Part shown: positions 34,678 through 45,024 of the stretch, one piece after another
How positions within the stretch are numbered: position 1 is the stretch's first letter
Layout of the letters: every line of letters begins with the position of its first letter
Source of the DNA: Cyprinodon diabolis
Taxonomy: Eukaryota; Chordata; Actinopteri; Cyprinodontiformes; Cyprinodontidae
Length of the DNA: 64,000 nt
Direction of reading: 5' to 3'
Assembly (NCBI GenBank): GCA_030533445.1
Contig: CM060080.1
Span: forward strand, 6,614,052 to 6,678,051
Made by a program: the position numbers and the translations under genes
Notes under the pieces: model-generated
Seen by the model: the letters and a program-made list of their open reading frames with translations, nothing else
What the model was told of the DNA's origin: nothing
The model's database searches: none

Positions 34678-35285
34678 GGGGTCTATTTCATGAAGCAGGT
34701 TTACAAAAAACTCTCATTTTTCTAAAGCTGAAATAAAGGAAACTCTAGGTCTTCCGTTTCTTTTAGAGAGTTTACTCAACCTCAGTTTCAGTCACCATAG
34801 TAACATTTTCCTCGGACCTAATCTGGTCAAGAGCAGGTTTTGTTCTGTAAACTCTGTTTTCGCTTTCCTTACAGCCAATCACCAACTGTCATAATTTTGT
34901 GCATAGGAAAAAAAAAAAATTTACTATGTTCTTTACACACATTAGGTTTTAAATACAAACATGGCATGTCCATTTGATGAGCATCTTATTAAAGAATGAT
35001 GAGCATTAAATCTTTATAGGGACAGGATTCTACAACTCAGTTGACAGGGCATGAGATTTATTTGTTTTTGGTTTGTTTAATATGAGCGAGATGTGGATCA
35101 TTTTATTTTTATTCATTTATTTTTAAAGTACATGAAAAACTACTGAAATTTTCAGATTAGACATAAATAGATCCATTAATTCCATGTGGGTAAAGGAATT
35201 ATCTCAGGTTTAGGATTAGGATTCACTCGGTGATACCAACCTACTGAGCCTACTGGTAACAACTGAAACCATTCAATGGGCTGAT
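34678..35285 (+). mobile_element. PIF/Harbinger-like element, degenerate
   Basis: It opens near CTATTTCATGAAGCAGGTTT and closes near CTACTGAGCCTACTGGTAAC, both hallmarks of a fish Harbinger-type family. Exact ends and the 3-bp duplication were not resolved. The element carries the N-terminal fragment of its nuclease gene. Confidence 0.55.
34961..35080 (+). pseudogene. HARBI1-like nuclease N-terminal fragment
   Basis: An ATG at 34961 begins MACPFDEHLIKE, followed by stops, then ALNLYRDRILQ. This matches the usual opening of fish PIF/Harbinger DDE nucleases. In-frame stops and loss of the catalytic region make it dead. The short length fits a MITE-like deletion derivative. Confidence 0.5.
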
Positions 35286-35419
35286 AACGGATAATAACAT
35301 GAATTACAACATGAATCAAGGCTGCACTTTAAAAAAGGAAATTGTTTACAGAGCTGTTCTAAATGAAATTTCTTTTTGTTTACTCTTGTGTATACAAAAT
35401 GACATAATAAATCTGTCTA

Positions 35420-35540
35420 AGGAGAGAGACGAGCGGCAAAGGACCACAGGTCGGATTCGAACCCGGGTCGGACACGTAGATGACTAAGGCCTCCGTGCAT
35501 GGGTGATGCGCACTAATCACTGTGCCATCTGCAAGCCCAG
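35420..35540 (-). repeat. tRNA-derived SINE (family S1) nested in R2
   Basis: The minus strand reads GATGGCACAGTGATTAGTGCG (box A-like), then GACCCGGGTTCGAATCCGAC containing a perfect box-B core GGTTCGAATCC. It matches the copy at 834-986 and is the better preserved of the two. Confidence 0.75.
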
Positions 35541-35605
35541 GGTTGACCCATGTTTGAAAAACACACATTAACCTGGTATTTTCAGTGGGAAAGAGGCTTT
35601 TAAGA

Positions 35606-36523
35606 CTCAATGACAACTCTTACAGACACCAGGAGCAAATGGAGAGGAGTGTATTGATAGACAATGAGTCAGAATTAAGGAAAAACCAGCAATGAGCAAT
35701 TAAAACCAAAAGGAAGCGTGGTGAAAAGCATGACAGAAACGAGTGAGAGCAAGGATGAGATGAGCAGCAGTTATACCTAGTGTAGCCAGAGTTAGTTAAG
35801 GAGAGAACAGCAGGAAATATGGGAACACAGGGAGGAATAAAACATAATGATATTACAAAACGTATAAAATTGAAACAAGGATAAATGTTACAAATGAACT
35901 AAAATGGCTGAAACTACACAAAATAACTTTGAGAGACAAACGAAGACAAAAGAAAACAAATTTTTTAAGATGAATGGGAAGTCATCTTAGAGACTCAAAG
36001 CTGACAAAAAGTTAGGGGGGGGGGGCATTGGTTGAGTTACTGCTGCCAACAACTTGGCCCCGTCTTCCAAAGTATCTGTGTTGGACAAAGGTTTTGTCTG
36101 AGCTTTTACTTTAATTAAGTGTGTCAAAGCGTATCTATTATGTAGTGCTTCTCCTAGATAAACTCACTAAAGGAGCTAGTTAATTCACTGACTAGAATGT
36201 TCTCCCAGATATATGCTCCTTGTTCTTTTTCTCTCTGTTCTATCTTCTCAAACCATCAGTCAGTCAGGATAGGCTGTCTGCTGGAGATTTCTCCTCGTTA
36301 TAGATGTGCTTCCCTTAAAACTGATGGAACATGCATGCTTGGTTAAATGCAAATCCAGGAATTCTGAAAATCAGTGACTGAAAGGTTTCCTCCTAGAAAA
36401 ACACTTTGTGAATATAGTTTGTAATTAAAGGAGTATTTTTTGTCTCACACTAAGTCCTGAGATCAGAGTGGATGAAGAATAGCACAAAAAGCACAGATAT
36501 TTCTCTGGTGCAGGAGGTCAGTT
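35606..36523. other. Unrecognised stretch
   Basis: A-rich at 35640-36000, with a G-run of about 10 at 36016. No element ends or coding motifs were recognised. Confidence 0.35.
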
Positions 36524-36762
36524 AGGCTACATTCACACTGTAGCCTGAAGTGACCCAAATTAATTTTTTTGTGCACATATGCGACCTGGATCTAATCTTT
36601 TCATGACATTGTGAACAACATAGATCCGATTTTTTCCAATGTGACTCAGGCCATTCGGCTATACGGTCTTGAATCTGATACGTATCTCATCTTTTCAAAG
36701 ACGATCTGTGTTGCATTCATCTGAACTGAACGCCATTAATACTCAACAAAAGTCCCTGCACT

Positions 36763-37043
36763 GCGAAAACAACCTAGAAATGAGTAAAAATTCAATGTAT
36801 TTACCTTGAATTAGAGTAGAAAAATAAGATAAATTGCTAATTGAAGGCGTATTTTAAAATCTCTAAAACTAGGATAATTAAAAAATGTGCACTTGTAATA
36901 ATCTAAGGTAATTGTTTTTTCCTTTTTTAAATGTAAATTGTCTTGTTCCTTTGGCAAAGTGTCTCAGTTACCTACTAAATTCAAGAAAAAAATTACTTGT
37001 TTTTAGAAAAAAATACTTATTTAGATTTCAATTTTTTGAAGTG
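36763..37043. mobile_element. Nested foldback hAT miniature element
   Basis: A diverged relative of 27911-28178. It starts CACTGCGAAAACAACCTAG and ends near TTTTTTGAAGTG. Internal TTAAAATCTCTAAAACTAGG and CTTTGGCAAAGTGTCTCAG match the family layout. Confidence 0.5.
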
Positions 37044-37383
37044 TACTCGGTGTACTGCTACACAGAAACAGGAAGAAAACCAACCCTGGGGGACGACAAT
37101 GCGGAGAGCAGGATTTATTTTTAACGATCCATAAGATTGTGTTGTTAAAGCACTGACTGAGGTTGGGAAAGAAATAAGAGATTGCAAGATGCGCTCCAGC
37201 ACTACCATCTGTTTTTACTTCCCTGAACGCTTGCTTGTGACGTCATTGCGTCCTCTACTGTGCATGCGGGACACTTTGTGTGAAATTAGTTCACACAGGA
37301 GATCACATACAAGTCGCATATATTAGGAAGTGTGAACAACCACACAAAAGAATGGGATTTCACAAAAAAATCGGAATCGAGCA

Positions 37384-38177
37384 TTAAAGGAAAAGTCGGG
37401 TCAGCAAGGAATAATCAATAGATTATTATTTATACCTAAAAATAATTCATTGATTTAATGAATTTAACGTTAATCAGTAAAAAAAATAAAATTGATAATT
37501 TTCGTCACAATCACTGAAAATATAGTAACCCCTCCCTCCTGCCATCTTCCGACAGTGACGTCACAGTGCGGTAAGCCTAGCGCCATTCTCCCCGCTTTAC
37601 AAGCAAAATCAATGGGAACTACTAGACACATCTGCAATCAACAACAATTATTGAAGATTTCAAGATGACTTCATTGAAATTCGCGAGAGCCATAGTGAAA
37701 CTGACAATGCCCACGTGCATGGCAGCTGGATGTTGGAATACATCGGGTAAAAGTGAAAAACAAATAGTTTTTCCCCTTTCTAATTCCTGATCCTCCACGG
37801 ACCGGTTGGTCGTTGGATCGCCAACTTGAAGAGGGAGGATTTGCCATCGAACTTCTGGCCAGAGAAAAAACACGTAATATGTAGCCAACATTTGGAAGAA
37901 GAATGTTTTCAAGATGACTTGGATAATAGCGCGTTGTGACAAACACCAGATACAGCACTGGGACTTGATCAACAGCCGATACCGCACCATGACATCACAA
38001 ACCGGTGGGTGGCAGTAGTGTTCTTTGAAAAACATGGATGCCTCCAGTAAAGCACATTCACATGAAACTTACTCTTAATTAAAAACACTTATCATTAATT
38101 GAACAGTATGGAATAATTTCATATTTAAAGTACTCTCAGATGTTTGAATTCTGAATATGATTGTACTTTCCCTTTAA
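37384..38177 (+). mobile_element. TTAA-type (Kolobok-like) element
   Basis: TTAA at 37384-37387 and 38174-38177 flanks ends AGGAAAAGTC...ACTTTCCCT, which are inverted. It contains a broken THAP-domain reading (37707-37939). TTAA insertion together with a THAP domain is the combination known for Kolobok elements; piggyBac also uses TTAA but lacks THAP. A truncated relative lies at 55520-55705. The length is 786 bp. Confidence 0.72.
37707..37939 (+). pseudogene. Broken THAP zinc-finger fragment
   Basis: The reading begins MPTCMAAGCW, giving the first Cys pair, then FPLSNS and a stop. In another frame it continues RWIANLKREDLPSNFWPEKK and HVICSQHLEEECFQDDL, giving the Cys-x2-His of a C2CH THAP finger. 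At least one frameshift and a stop separate the halves. THAP domains bind the ends of P- and Kolobok-type transposons. The remainder of the transposase is absent. Confidence 0.65.
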
Positions 38178-38407
38178 GGCCTGCAGTGGGGACGAGGCCT
38201 AGAGAACAGCATAAGGTCCCATTGAAGCCAATACTACACATGCACTCATTTTGCCAGTGCCCCTCTTCACTAAAATGTTTCCTTTTGTACCTACACAAAA
38301 AAAAAACTCAAATAAAAAACAATATTATTTAAATTGAAAAAAATGAAGTAACACAATTTAGAATTAATGAATTGTTGTAATTACTTTTATTTTAATGTAT
38401 GTTCACT

Positions 38408-39289
38408 ATGTCTACTAGGGGTGTAAATCACACCCATCATGGCGATTCGATTCAGTATCGATTTCCTGACCCAACGATTCGATTATTTTCAATACTCAAG
38501 AATACACCACGATTTGATTCGATTAATCAATTAAATTTTTTTTTGACCTTACAGGCTAAACAAAGTTTCAAGTTTGAAATAAATCAATGAAAGCTGTAAT
38601 ATCATTATGCATTTTTTTTTTTAGAAACAACAGCAATAACAGAAGTAGAAAAATTGCATCAGAAAATACTGCACAAAACCAGTGCAATGAGTGCAATGCA
38701 ATACCTCGGCTCCAGACGTCCCCGCCCCCTCCACAGACGCTCCGCTGCTTCTCTCCCGAATTGTAGCTGACCGCAAACAGCGCCGCAGACAGGAGGCCGG
38801 CTTGTTTTGTTTTTATGACCGAAATTGCAGAAAACAACTCGTGAAGTTTGACCAGCTAGAAGAGCGAGGTGCGCGAGAACGCTGGGACCCTTTTTCCAAC
38901 TGGATCTCCGCTCTTTTTGGCCCTCACGTCCCTCCGTCGTTGGACTAAACTCGCCCCCACTTCCTCGCCGCCTCGGCCGTATCTAGACCCACAGCGTGTA
39001 GCACAGACCACTCTTCAATACTGAGCATAATTTAAAAATGTCTGCGTCAAGCTCACTGCAACACACTGCTGTAAGAGTATAACCAGGAAGCGAGGCAGGA
39101 GGGCCAAATAGGTTTAGCGCCACCGCAGCACGGGAGGGAGAATTACGTCCAGGAGCAAATGGATAAAAATAGATCGGAGGAAAAAAAAACATGAATCTGT
39201 TATCGCGGATGTGTCGATGCATCGGATCGTCGGCTGTTGGATTGATGCATCGATACAAAACGATTATTATTTACACCCCTAATGTCTAC
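38408..39289 (+). mobile_element. hAT-like element TAGGGGTGTAAAT, longest copy
   Basis: The element 38416-39281 (866 bp) has ends TAGGGGTGTAAAT and ATTTACACCCCTA and perfect 8-bp duplications ATGTCTAC (38408-38415 and 39282-39289). Subterminal CGATTC, ATCGAT and GATGCATCGAT words are repeated. It carries the shared coding-like core at about 38700-39080. Confidence 0.9.
38691..38948 (+). pseudogene. Shared unknown coding-like core (copy in hAT element)
   Basis: A plus frame reads RRRQEAGLFCFYDRN, KQLVKFDQLEERGARERWDP and FSNWISALFGPH and ends at a stop at 38946-38948. The frame at 25170-25510 on the other strand encodes close relatives of these words inside a different element family. The conserved tryptophans and the RERWDPF motif are notable. 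The family is not recognised. It may be a transposase 5' exon or a captured gene piece; no clear initiator or donor was fixed. Confidence 0.45.
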
Positions 39290-40516
39290 TATATCTTTTC
39301 CCTGCCATGATAAGTGGGATTGCTCGCACCCCAAATTATTGCTGCTTCCTGTCAGATATTAACTGTTTTGCTCTTAAGTGAGTCTCTTTCTGAAAACCTC
39401 ATTAAGGTTCTTGTGTAATCAATGAAGCAAACTCAGGGAGAATTGAATTTTCTCTTTTTTTTTAACCGTTTTTCATTCTCCTGAATAGATGTGCTCCCTT
39501 GTCATGCATCAAGAGATTAGATCAAAAAGTAATACCATCTCTGGACATACGTCTGTGTCATTTCATTTGAAAATCGGTCCTTTATGTTTTCTCTTTTAGC
39601 TGTAAACTAAAAAAGGTTATGCTGGCGCAGCCCTCACTTCAGCCTTTGACAAGAACAATAGTGGGCAGCTTGCTTCAGAAAACTGTTTTACAGTAATACT
39701 AGTCCACAAAACAAGAACGCCAATGTCAGCTGTTTCATGCTGTGCTACACAGTTCAGTAAATATTTTCCTGTAAGCCGGCATTGCTTCAGTCTTTCTTCT
39801 TTTTCCGTTACTCTCCCAGCCTCTCTTATTCTGCCTCAATCTCTCATTCTTCCTTGTCTTTTATCCAGTTGATTTTTCCTGTGCTCCTTCTTTCAGTCTT
39901 AAAAAAAAAAAAAAAAAAAAATCCACATCCACATGAGTTTTGACAGCCTGTCTTTGGTGGGTGTGTAAAATTTGAATATTTCTTCCAGCAGGGGCTGTCA
40001 CTCTGGGGTGGCTTTGTGTTTGACTCTGTCGCTTTGCCTTCCTCTTAAATCCCACTCGGCACTATTTAGCTTTACTATAAATACATAAGTCTAGAAATAC
40101 AGCAGCTAAGCTAGAGCTTTTTATTTCTATGCTGAATATTTTAGAAAGCAGGAGCCCTTTACTCAGCTGGCAGGTATGTCCTGAAATCCACCAGGCAATT
40201 TTATTCTCCTTTTTTAGAGATTTCATTTCTACCCAGCTAAAATCACTGAAATTAGGGAATGCTGTTGCTTACTAACATGTTACCTTCACTGCTTGGTTTA
40301 ACAAGAATAGACTTAGAGACAGACTTAGATTTTTTTTTTAAGTACAGCTCTCTATATACGTTTAACATGCTGTGCTGCTTTTGCAGCTTTGACATCTTTT
40401 TCTCTTTTTTTCTTTTTTAATCTCCAATAAAGAGATCAGAAGACTTTACTTTGCTTTTTTTGCATAGACTCGCTAACGTTGCTATGGACTGACTAGTGTT
40501 TTCAGAAATTGGACTT
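39290..40516. other. Unrecognised stretch
   Basis: An A-run of about 20 lies at 39901-39920. Otherwise generic AT-rich DNA with no recognised elements. Confidence 0.35.
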
Positions 40517-40858
40517 TATTTTGTGGTGGTGCATCGATACCAATACCAGTATTGGCCGGGGCCCCGATCCAGCTTTTGTAAGGGCCCTTTTTGTAATATA
40601 TTTTTCGAAACAGGAATAAAGAGAGTTAAATCGGAGCCCATCAAGGAGGTGAATATTAAGATGTTTATCATAACAATTAAAAAAATCACAAAATTAGAAT
40701 ATTTGAGTGAGTGTTATTATCATCATCATTATACTATATTATTATTGTTGTTATTAATATTAAATTATTATTACCACTATTATTATTGTCACCATCATCA
40801 CCATGCATGTGCATGCCCCACCACATTAATCAAATGACTTGCAATAATATATCACAAT

Positions 40859-42268
40859 AGGGTGACCAGATTTGGGTTTCTGAAAAGGAGGACATTTTTT
40901 CCCCCGAACCGAGCTGTCAGCTCCGGGGGCTGGATCTGGTACTACGGCATACGGGAGCAGGGAGTCAGCAGGCGGGGGGGAGGCATGGGGCCGCCGGTGT
41001 CCAGGCTACCGTCACCTCAAAGGAGTAACTTTGTGATTGAAGGTGGGGGCTCATGGACCTACTGTTACACTTTCATTAGGCTAATTTTCCAAAAGTGAGC
41101 TCAAACATCTATTTATTGAATGCTTTCCTATTTTTGAGAACACAAGACAACCATAATATACTGATATTTACATTTATAGGTAGTTAGAGAGATGGTTTTT
41201 AGTGCATTATAAATATAGGGCCCAAAAACATCAATGCTTAAAAAATAAACATTTGAAAAAGAGCCGATTCCAGTAGCAAAATTGATATATCATGCATCCC
41301 TAGAAGTACAATTTTAATTCCATCCAGAAAAAAACGAATACGCTGCCTTTTAAATATATAACTTTTTGGTAAACCTGTGTGTGTATATATATATACTGTA
41401 TACAAGTTTATATATATTTTGCATGTTGCATATCCCAGTAAATCTGTTTCACCTTTAAATCTGCAGCTCTCCCTACTTCTCTCTGTACTCTGTTTAAAAA
41501 GGTTTATGAACCTATTTACTAATATGATGACAAAATTTCAAGATATGTAAAAGCTCTGCAGTCTGGTTCTGTCTCTTCAATAAGAAAACATGTTAATTTT
41601 AACCTGTAACTGGGAGTCATGGACCTCAGTTTGTTCTTCTTTAACTAGTAAAGAAGAACAAACTGTTTTATCAAGCTTCTTGCATAATAATACTAACTTG
41701 TATAAACTTACAATCTGTTGCCATTTTTAGCTGAAACAGCTCCGTATGTCTAACGAACTGATTTTTTGGTTGCATCTCTAATTTTTTTAACCAAAATTTT
41801 AAATAAGCAATTTTACTATCTAATAATTACTATATATATAATAATAACTACTATATTTATTTACTATTGAAGTAGCTGCTGGTAAATATTCATTGAGTGC
41901 TGCTGTGTGTCTCTCCTCCAACTGCTCTCTAAGCAGTGAAATGCGACTACAGATCAGATGTCTCAAAGGGACAGATCTGATGATGTCACGCCGAGATGCG
42001 GGACATGGGAGCAGCGCAAAGGAGGAAAAAAAAACACAGAATCAAAATGCTGAACCCAACCTCTGTTACATCCGCTGGCTCCCGGCCCCCATCCACCGGG
42101 GTTCCAGCCCCAGTGCTGACGGCTTGGTTCGAGTGCCCAGTGTCTTTCGAATACGTGCTTCACTGTATTTAACCAAAATCCCGGACGATTTTGAAATTCC
42201 CCCCAGAAACTTTTTTTTGGTATGGAAAGTAGGACATGTCAGGGAAAAAGAGGAAGTCTGGTCACCCT
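40859..42268. mobile_element. Nested element with GGGTGACCAGA ends
   Basis: The left end GGGTGACCAGATTTGGG and the inverted right end AGGGTGACCAGACTTCC pair well. These ends belong to a fish DNA-transposon family. The duplication is unclear (TA is possible). Contains an exact hairpin at 41627-41665. The plus frame at 41893-42303 has no recognised domain. Confidence 0.6.
41627..41665. repeat. Perfect 17-bp hairpin
   Basis: CAGTTTGTTCTTCTTTA and TAAAGAAGAACAAACTG pair exactly around ACTAG. It lies inside the nested element. Confidence 0.75.
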
Positions 42269-42678
42269 TATTTTTTTCTCTAACAAATGAGAATGCATGC
42301 TGATCTTTACACCAATCAAAGTCAGAACAATTTTCATCATATAGTTTGACATTTCTCTGAATTAAAAAAAAATAATAATTCTTAAAAGAACGGGAAAATA
42401 CCAAGGACATGATCTCTGTGTTCTCAATGCTGTTTACTGGGCTGAATGTAACCCATTCCAGGTAGGCAATAAAAAGTTTTAATGGATTCACTTTCTATTA
42501 CCGGTAGTCTTTTTCCTTCTTAACAAAGGTAGACAGCAGCTTGACAAAGCCATGATGGCAATGATTTGACATCCAAATAGTATGCAGTTCTTCATATATA
42601 CACATACACATCAATTTTAAACAGATGGTATCGGTATCAGGGCCAAAAAATGGCATCGGCACAACACTAGTATTTTGT

Positions 42679-43095
42679 CTCTGAAAATCCCCCTTTTCTG
42701 CCTAGAAAGTTTATGGTTTTATAAATGTATATCTTTTCATTGGAGGTTTGCATTTATCAGAATTATTACTGTAGGTGACTTTTTTCCCCCCATTGAGCTA
42801 AAAATGCCCACGTTTTATAAATTTCACACATGGCAACATCAAATTGTTCTGGTTTGCTTTAAAAAGCAACTTTGGCTTAAATATCCAATATGTTCCTGAA
42901 TGTGGTACCTGTATGTTGTAGTAAACTGTTTTGTTGTCTTTTGGATTTTTGTATTCAGTTTCCCTTTTTAAGATGATGCTAATTTTTTGTTTAATTTCTT
43001 TTTTTTTTCCCCAACTCTCCCTATTTCCTGGTTCTGTTTTCCAAGGCTGTTGTTTAAGAACTTTTCCACGCTTTATCTTTGTGTGTGTTTCACAG
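42679..43095. other. Unrecognised spacer upstream of candidate exon
   Basis: T-rich, with CTTTATCTTTGTGTGTGTTT just before the putative acceptor CACAG at 43091-43095. No repeat was recognised. Confidence 0.35.
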
Positions 43096-43194
43096 TGACC
43101 CATACTGGGAGCGGCCGTCTAATACAGGCAGCTGCTCGACTGCCCGGCCCAAGACCCTCCACCTGGCCGGCCAGCAGCATACCTCCTCACCATG
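43096..43194 (+). CDS. Candidate 99-nt internal exon (host gene unknown)
   Basis: A pyrimidine-rich stretch ending CACAG precedes 43096, and GTAACG follows 43194. The block is GC-rich in an AT-rich region and is exactly 99 nt, so it would keep frame if skipped. Starting at the second base it reads DPYWERPSNTGSC and ARPKTLHLAGQQHTSSP with no stop. A second frame is also open (THTGSGRLIQAAARLPGP), so the frame is not proven. No gene was recognised. If real, it would make the window intronic to a plus-strand gene. Both splice sites are plausible but ordinary. Confidence 0.35.
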
Positions 43195-43802
43195 GTAACG
43201 TTGACCTCAGTAGCTGTAGAATTAGCATTTGGTATAGTTGTTTTGTTTTTGTGCTATATATGAAACAAGAACAAAGAATGAATGATTATTAGGATGAGGT
43301 TGCTTTCTTTCTAAGCAAAGTCTCCCTTTGTGTCATTTTTTTAATCACATTTACCAGATACATTGATTAGATGAAAATCATTTTAGACCTCTTTTGTCTC
43401 TAAGCTAAAACGATCTTTTTTCTTGTAAAGGTCATAGTTGCTCAGAGTTATAAACAGAAGAAAATATGAGCTTATATAGTTGATTAAACTAACCCTAAAT
43501 AGTTTACAAGCTTTGAATATACTATTAGTATGAATTTGAATATAATTGTTAAACAGAAAGTAATCAAAGAAGATACATGCTAATTGACAAATAAACCAGA
43601 TAATGCTCCCACTATTCAGTAAAAATGTTATAATTGTTTCTATTTAATTGGGAAAAGGAGCGATTTAATATTTTGCTGCTGTTAGAATGATATATGTTTG
43701 AGTAGGGAGGTAATAATCTATGATGTACAACATTCCTTTTATAAAATCAGAGTCAGTGATATCAGGAAGTTATCCAAATAATTTACCATTTTGTTTTGTC
43801 AG
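43195..43802. other. Unrecognised spacer
   Basis: AT-rich; nothing recognised. Confidence 0.35.
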
Positions 43803-44318
43803 TTAAAGCTACAGTGTGTAATAATTACAGGGATATACAGTCAGAAATGTAATATATTATACATAACTATGTTATTTATCATCATCTATGAGCTCAGCCT
43901 CTTAACCTTAATATTTGCGTTGCCTTAGAATTCGTTATTTATAATTACATAGGAGCGGGTCTCGCAGCCATGGAGGCAGACATCTTTGCGCTACGGCAGC
44001 GCAGAGCCAACAAACTAGCGATTGCGAGATCGCCCATTACGCTCGAAAGTAACTACGGCAAGTTGAGAGAGATGAACTGAGACGGTACTGAAATCTATAC
44101 CCTACACAGACTAATGAAATACTATCTGTAAAATTATCTATGTAAACAAACCTCATCACTTGAGAAGGTAGGTGATGCGGACGTCGTGGTAGACATTTTG
44201 TCCCGTAACGCTCGCCGTACTGTTGGGGGGGAGAAGCGGTGGGGGGGAGATGTTCATGTTGCTGCGGTCTGCAGTCTGGACGTTAGATGTCGCTGAAAAT
44301 TACACACTGTAGCTTTAA
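43803..44318. mobile_element. TTAA-type element with AGCTACAGTGTGTAAT ends
   Basis: TTAA at 43803-43806 and 44315-44318 flanks perfect inverted ends AGCTACAGTGTGTAAT / ATTACACACTGTAGCT. The length is 508 bp. A GC-rich middle holds GGTCTCGCAGCCATGGAGGC with a good initiation context and a 36-codon frame (MEADIFALRQRRANKL, then IARSPITLESNYGKLREMN). GGACGTTAGATGTCGCTGAA near the right end is typical of a common fish family. Confidence 0.8.
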
Positions 44319-44514
44319 TGTCCACAAGTCATAACAGAAATAATATTTTAGTATAAAGATTGATGTTTAAAAAGGAATTGTAGGGGATCAGCTAAAGACC
44401 AGCCAAGGGCCCAACAAGGAAAGTGAGGAAATTTTGAATGGCTACTACTGTAAGTCTAACAAGTCATTATTATCAGTAGTTACCCAGGCGATGGTCTAGC
44501 TAGAATCCGTTTTA

Positions 44515-45024
44515 GCGTAGGCCAGTGTTGCCAACTCCTCTGTGAGGAAAGTAGCTATTGGCTGTGCTGTTAGACGCTAGAAGTCGCTGAATGACGTCAT
44601 TGCCTAATTTGCATAATATATATATTTTTTTCAACTTTTTCTTTTCCCCTTGTGGTCCAATAAGGAGCTTAAAAATTATGGTAAAACATTAACATTTTGA
44701 ACAACAACAATTAACTATCTAAATGGAACAAAAAAAAGGCAGGTTCAGCAACTGAGGGAGCTGACTTTAGCGTGATCAACCTGATCCAACATTTGTAGTC
44801 TGGACGCTGAGGGTAAACATGCTGTGGCTCTGACTGTAGCGCTGAGAGGGACTCCTGCGGAAGCGGGAGAACGGGGTTTGGACGCTGGAGGCACCCCATG
44901 GCAGACAACTGGAAAGTCGCTAGATTTGTTGCTAGTCGCTGTTTTGAAAAAGACTCGCTGCAGGGGTCTGAAAAGTCGCTAAATATAGCGACAAAGTCGC
45001 TGAGTTGGCAACACTGGCGTAGGC
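44515..45024. mobile_element. hAT element with CAGTGTTGCCAACTC ends
   Basis: The element 44523-45016 (494 bp) has perfect 15-bp inverted ends CAGTGTTGCCAACTC / GAGTTGGCAACACTG. The 8-bp duplications GCGTAGGC (44515-44522, 45017-45024) are also perfect. Subterminal AAGTCGCT words recur several times near the right end, likely transposase-binding sites. There is no coding domain. A fragment of a relative lies near 51882-52040. Confidence 0.92.

Larger units (their letters stand above)
33785..35605 (+). repeat. Dispersed repeat R2, copy b, multiply interrupted
   Basis: R2 pieces remain at about 33785-33822 (TTACGTGATACCACTGA), 34590-34678 (GAACGCAAAG..., ACATGGTGCAGCTCTGG) and 35541-35605 (AGGGTTGACCCATGTTTGA, AACCTGGTATTTTCAGTGGG). 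They are separated by a hAT element, a Harbinger-like element and a SINE. Removing the inserts gives the same order as in copies a and c. Confidence 0.6.
36524..38200. mobile_element. hAT-like element hosting two nested elements
   Basis: The left end AGGCTACATTCACACTGTAG has an inverted counterpart across the nested TTAA element, GGCCTGCAGTGGGGACGAGG at about 38178-38197. Inside are GACCTGGATCTAATC and CACACAAAAGAATGGGATTT, typical of this hAT family. A foldback element (36763-37043) and a TTAA element (37388-38173) sit inside. No flanking duplication was found. Confidence 0.55.
40517..42678. mobile_element. Large hAT-like element with a nested element
   Basis: TATTTTGT occurs at 40517-40524 and 42671-42678 as a perfect 8-bp duplication. 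The left end reads GGTGGTGCATCGATACC. The inverted right end reads CTAGTGTTGTGCCGATGCC, alike apart from small gaps. GATACCAATACCAGTATTGG on the left and GGTATCGGTATCAGGGCC on the right are subterminal. A GGGTGACCAGA element is nested inside, and an ATT/ATC repeat lies at 40716-40804. A shortened relative is at 53690-53985. Confidence 0.7.

Noticed and set aside
35440..35540. Functional tRNA gene at the box-B match
   Set aside because: No acceptor or anticodon stem pairing; it is a SINE head.
37622..38035. 137-codon minus-strand frame
   Set aside because: Antisense shadow of the THAP-bearing transposon, whose meaningful reading is on the plus strand.
41893..42303. 136-codon plus-strand frame
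   Set aside because: Lies inside a nested transposon and runs into its terminal repeat; no domain recognised.
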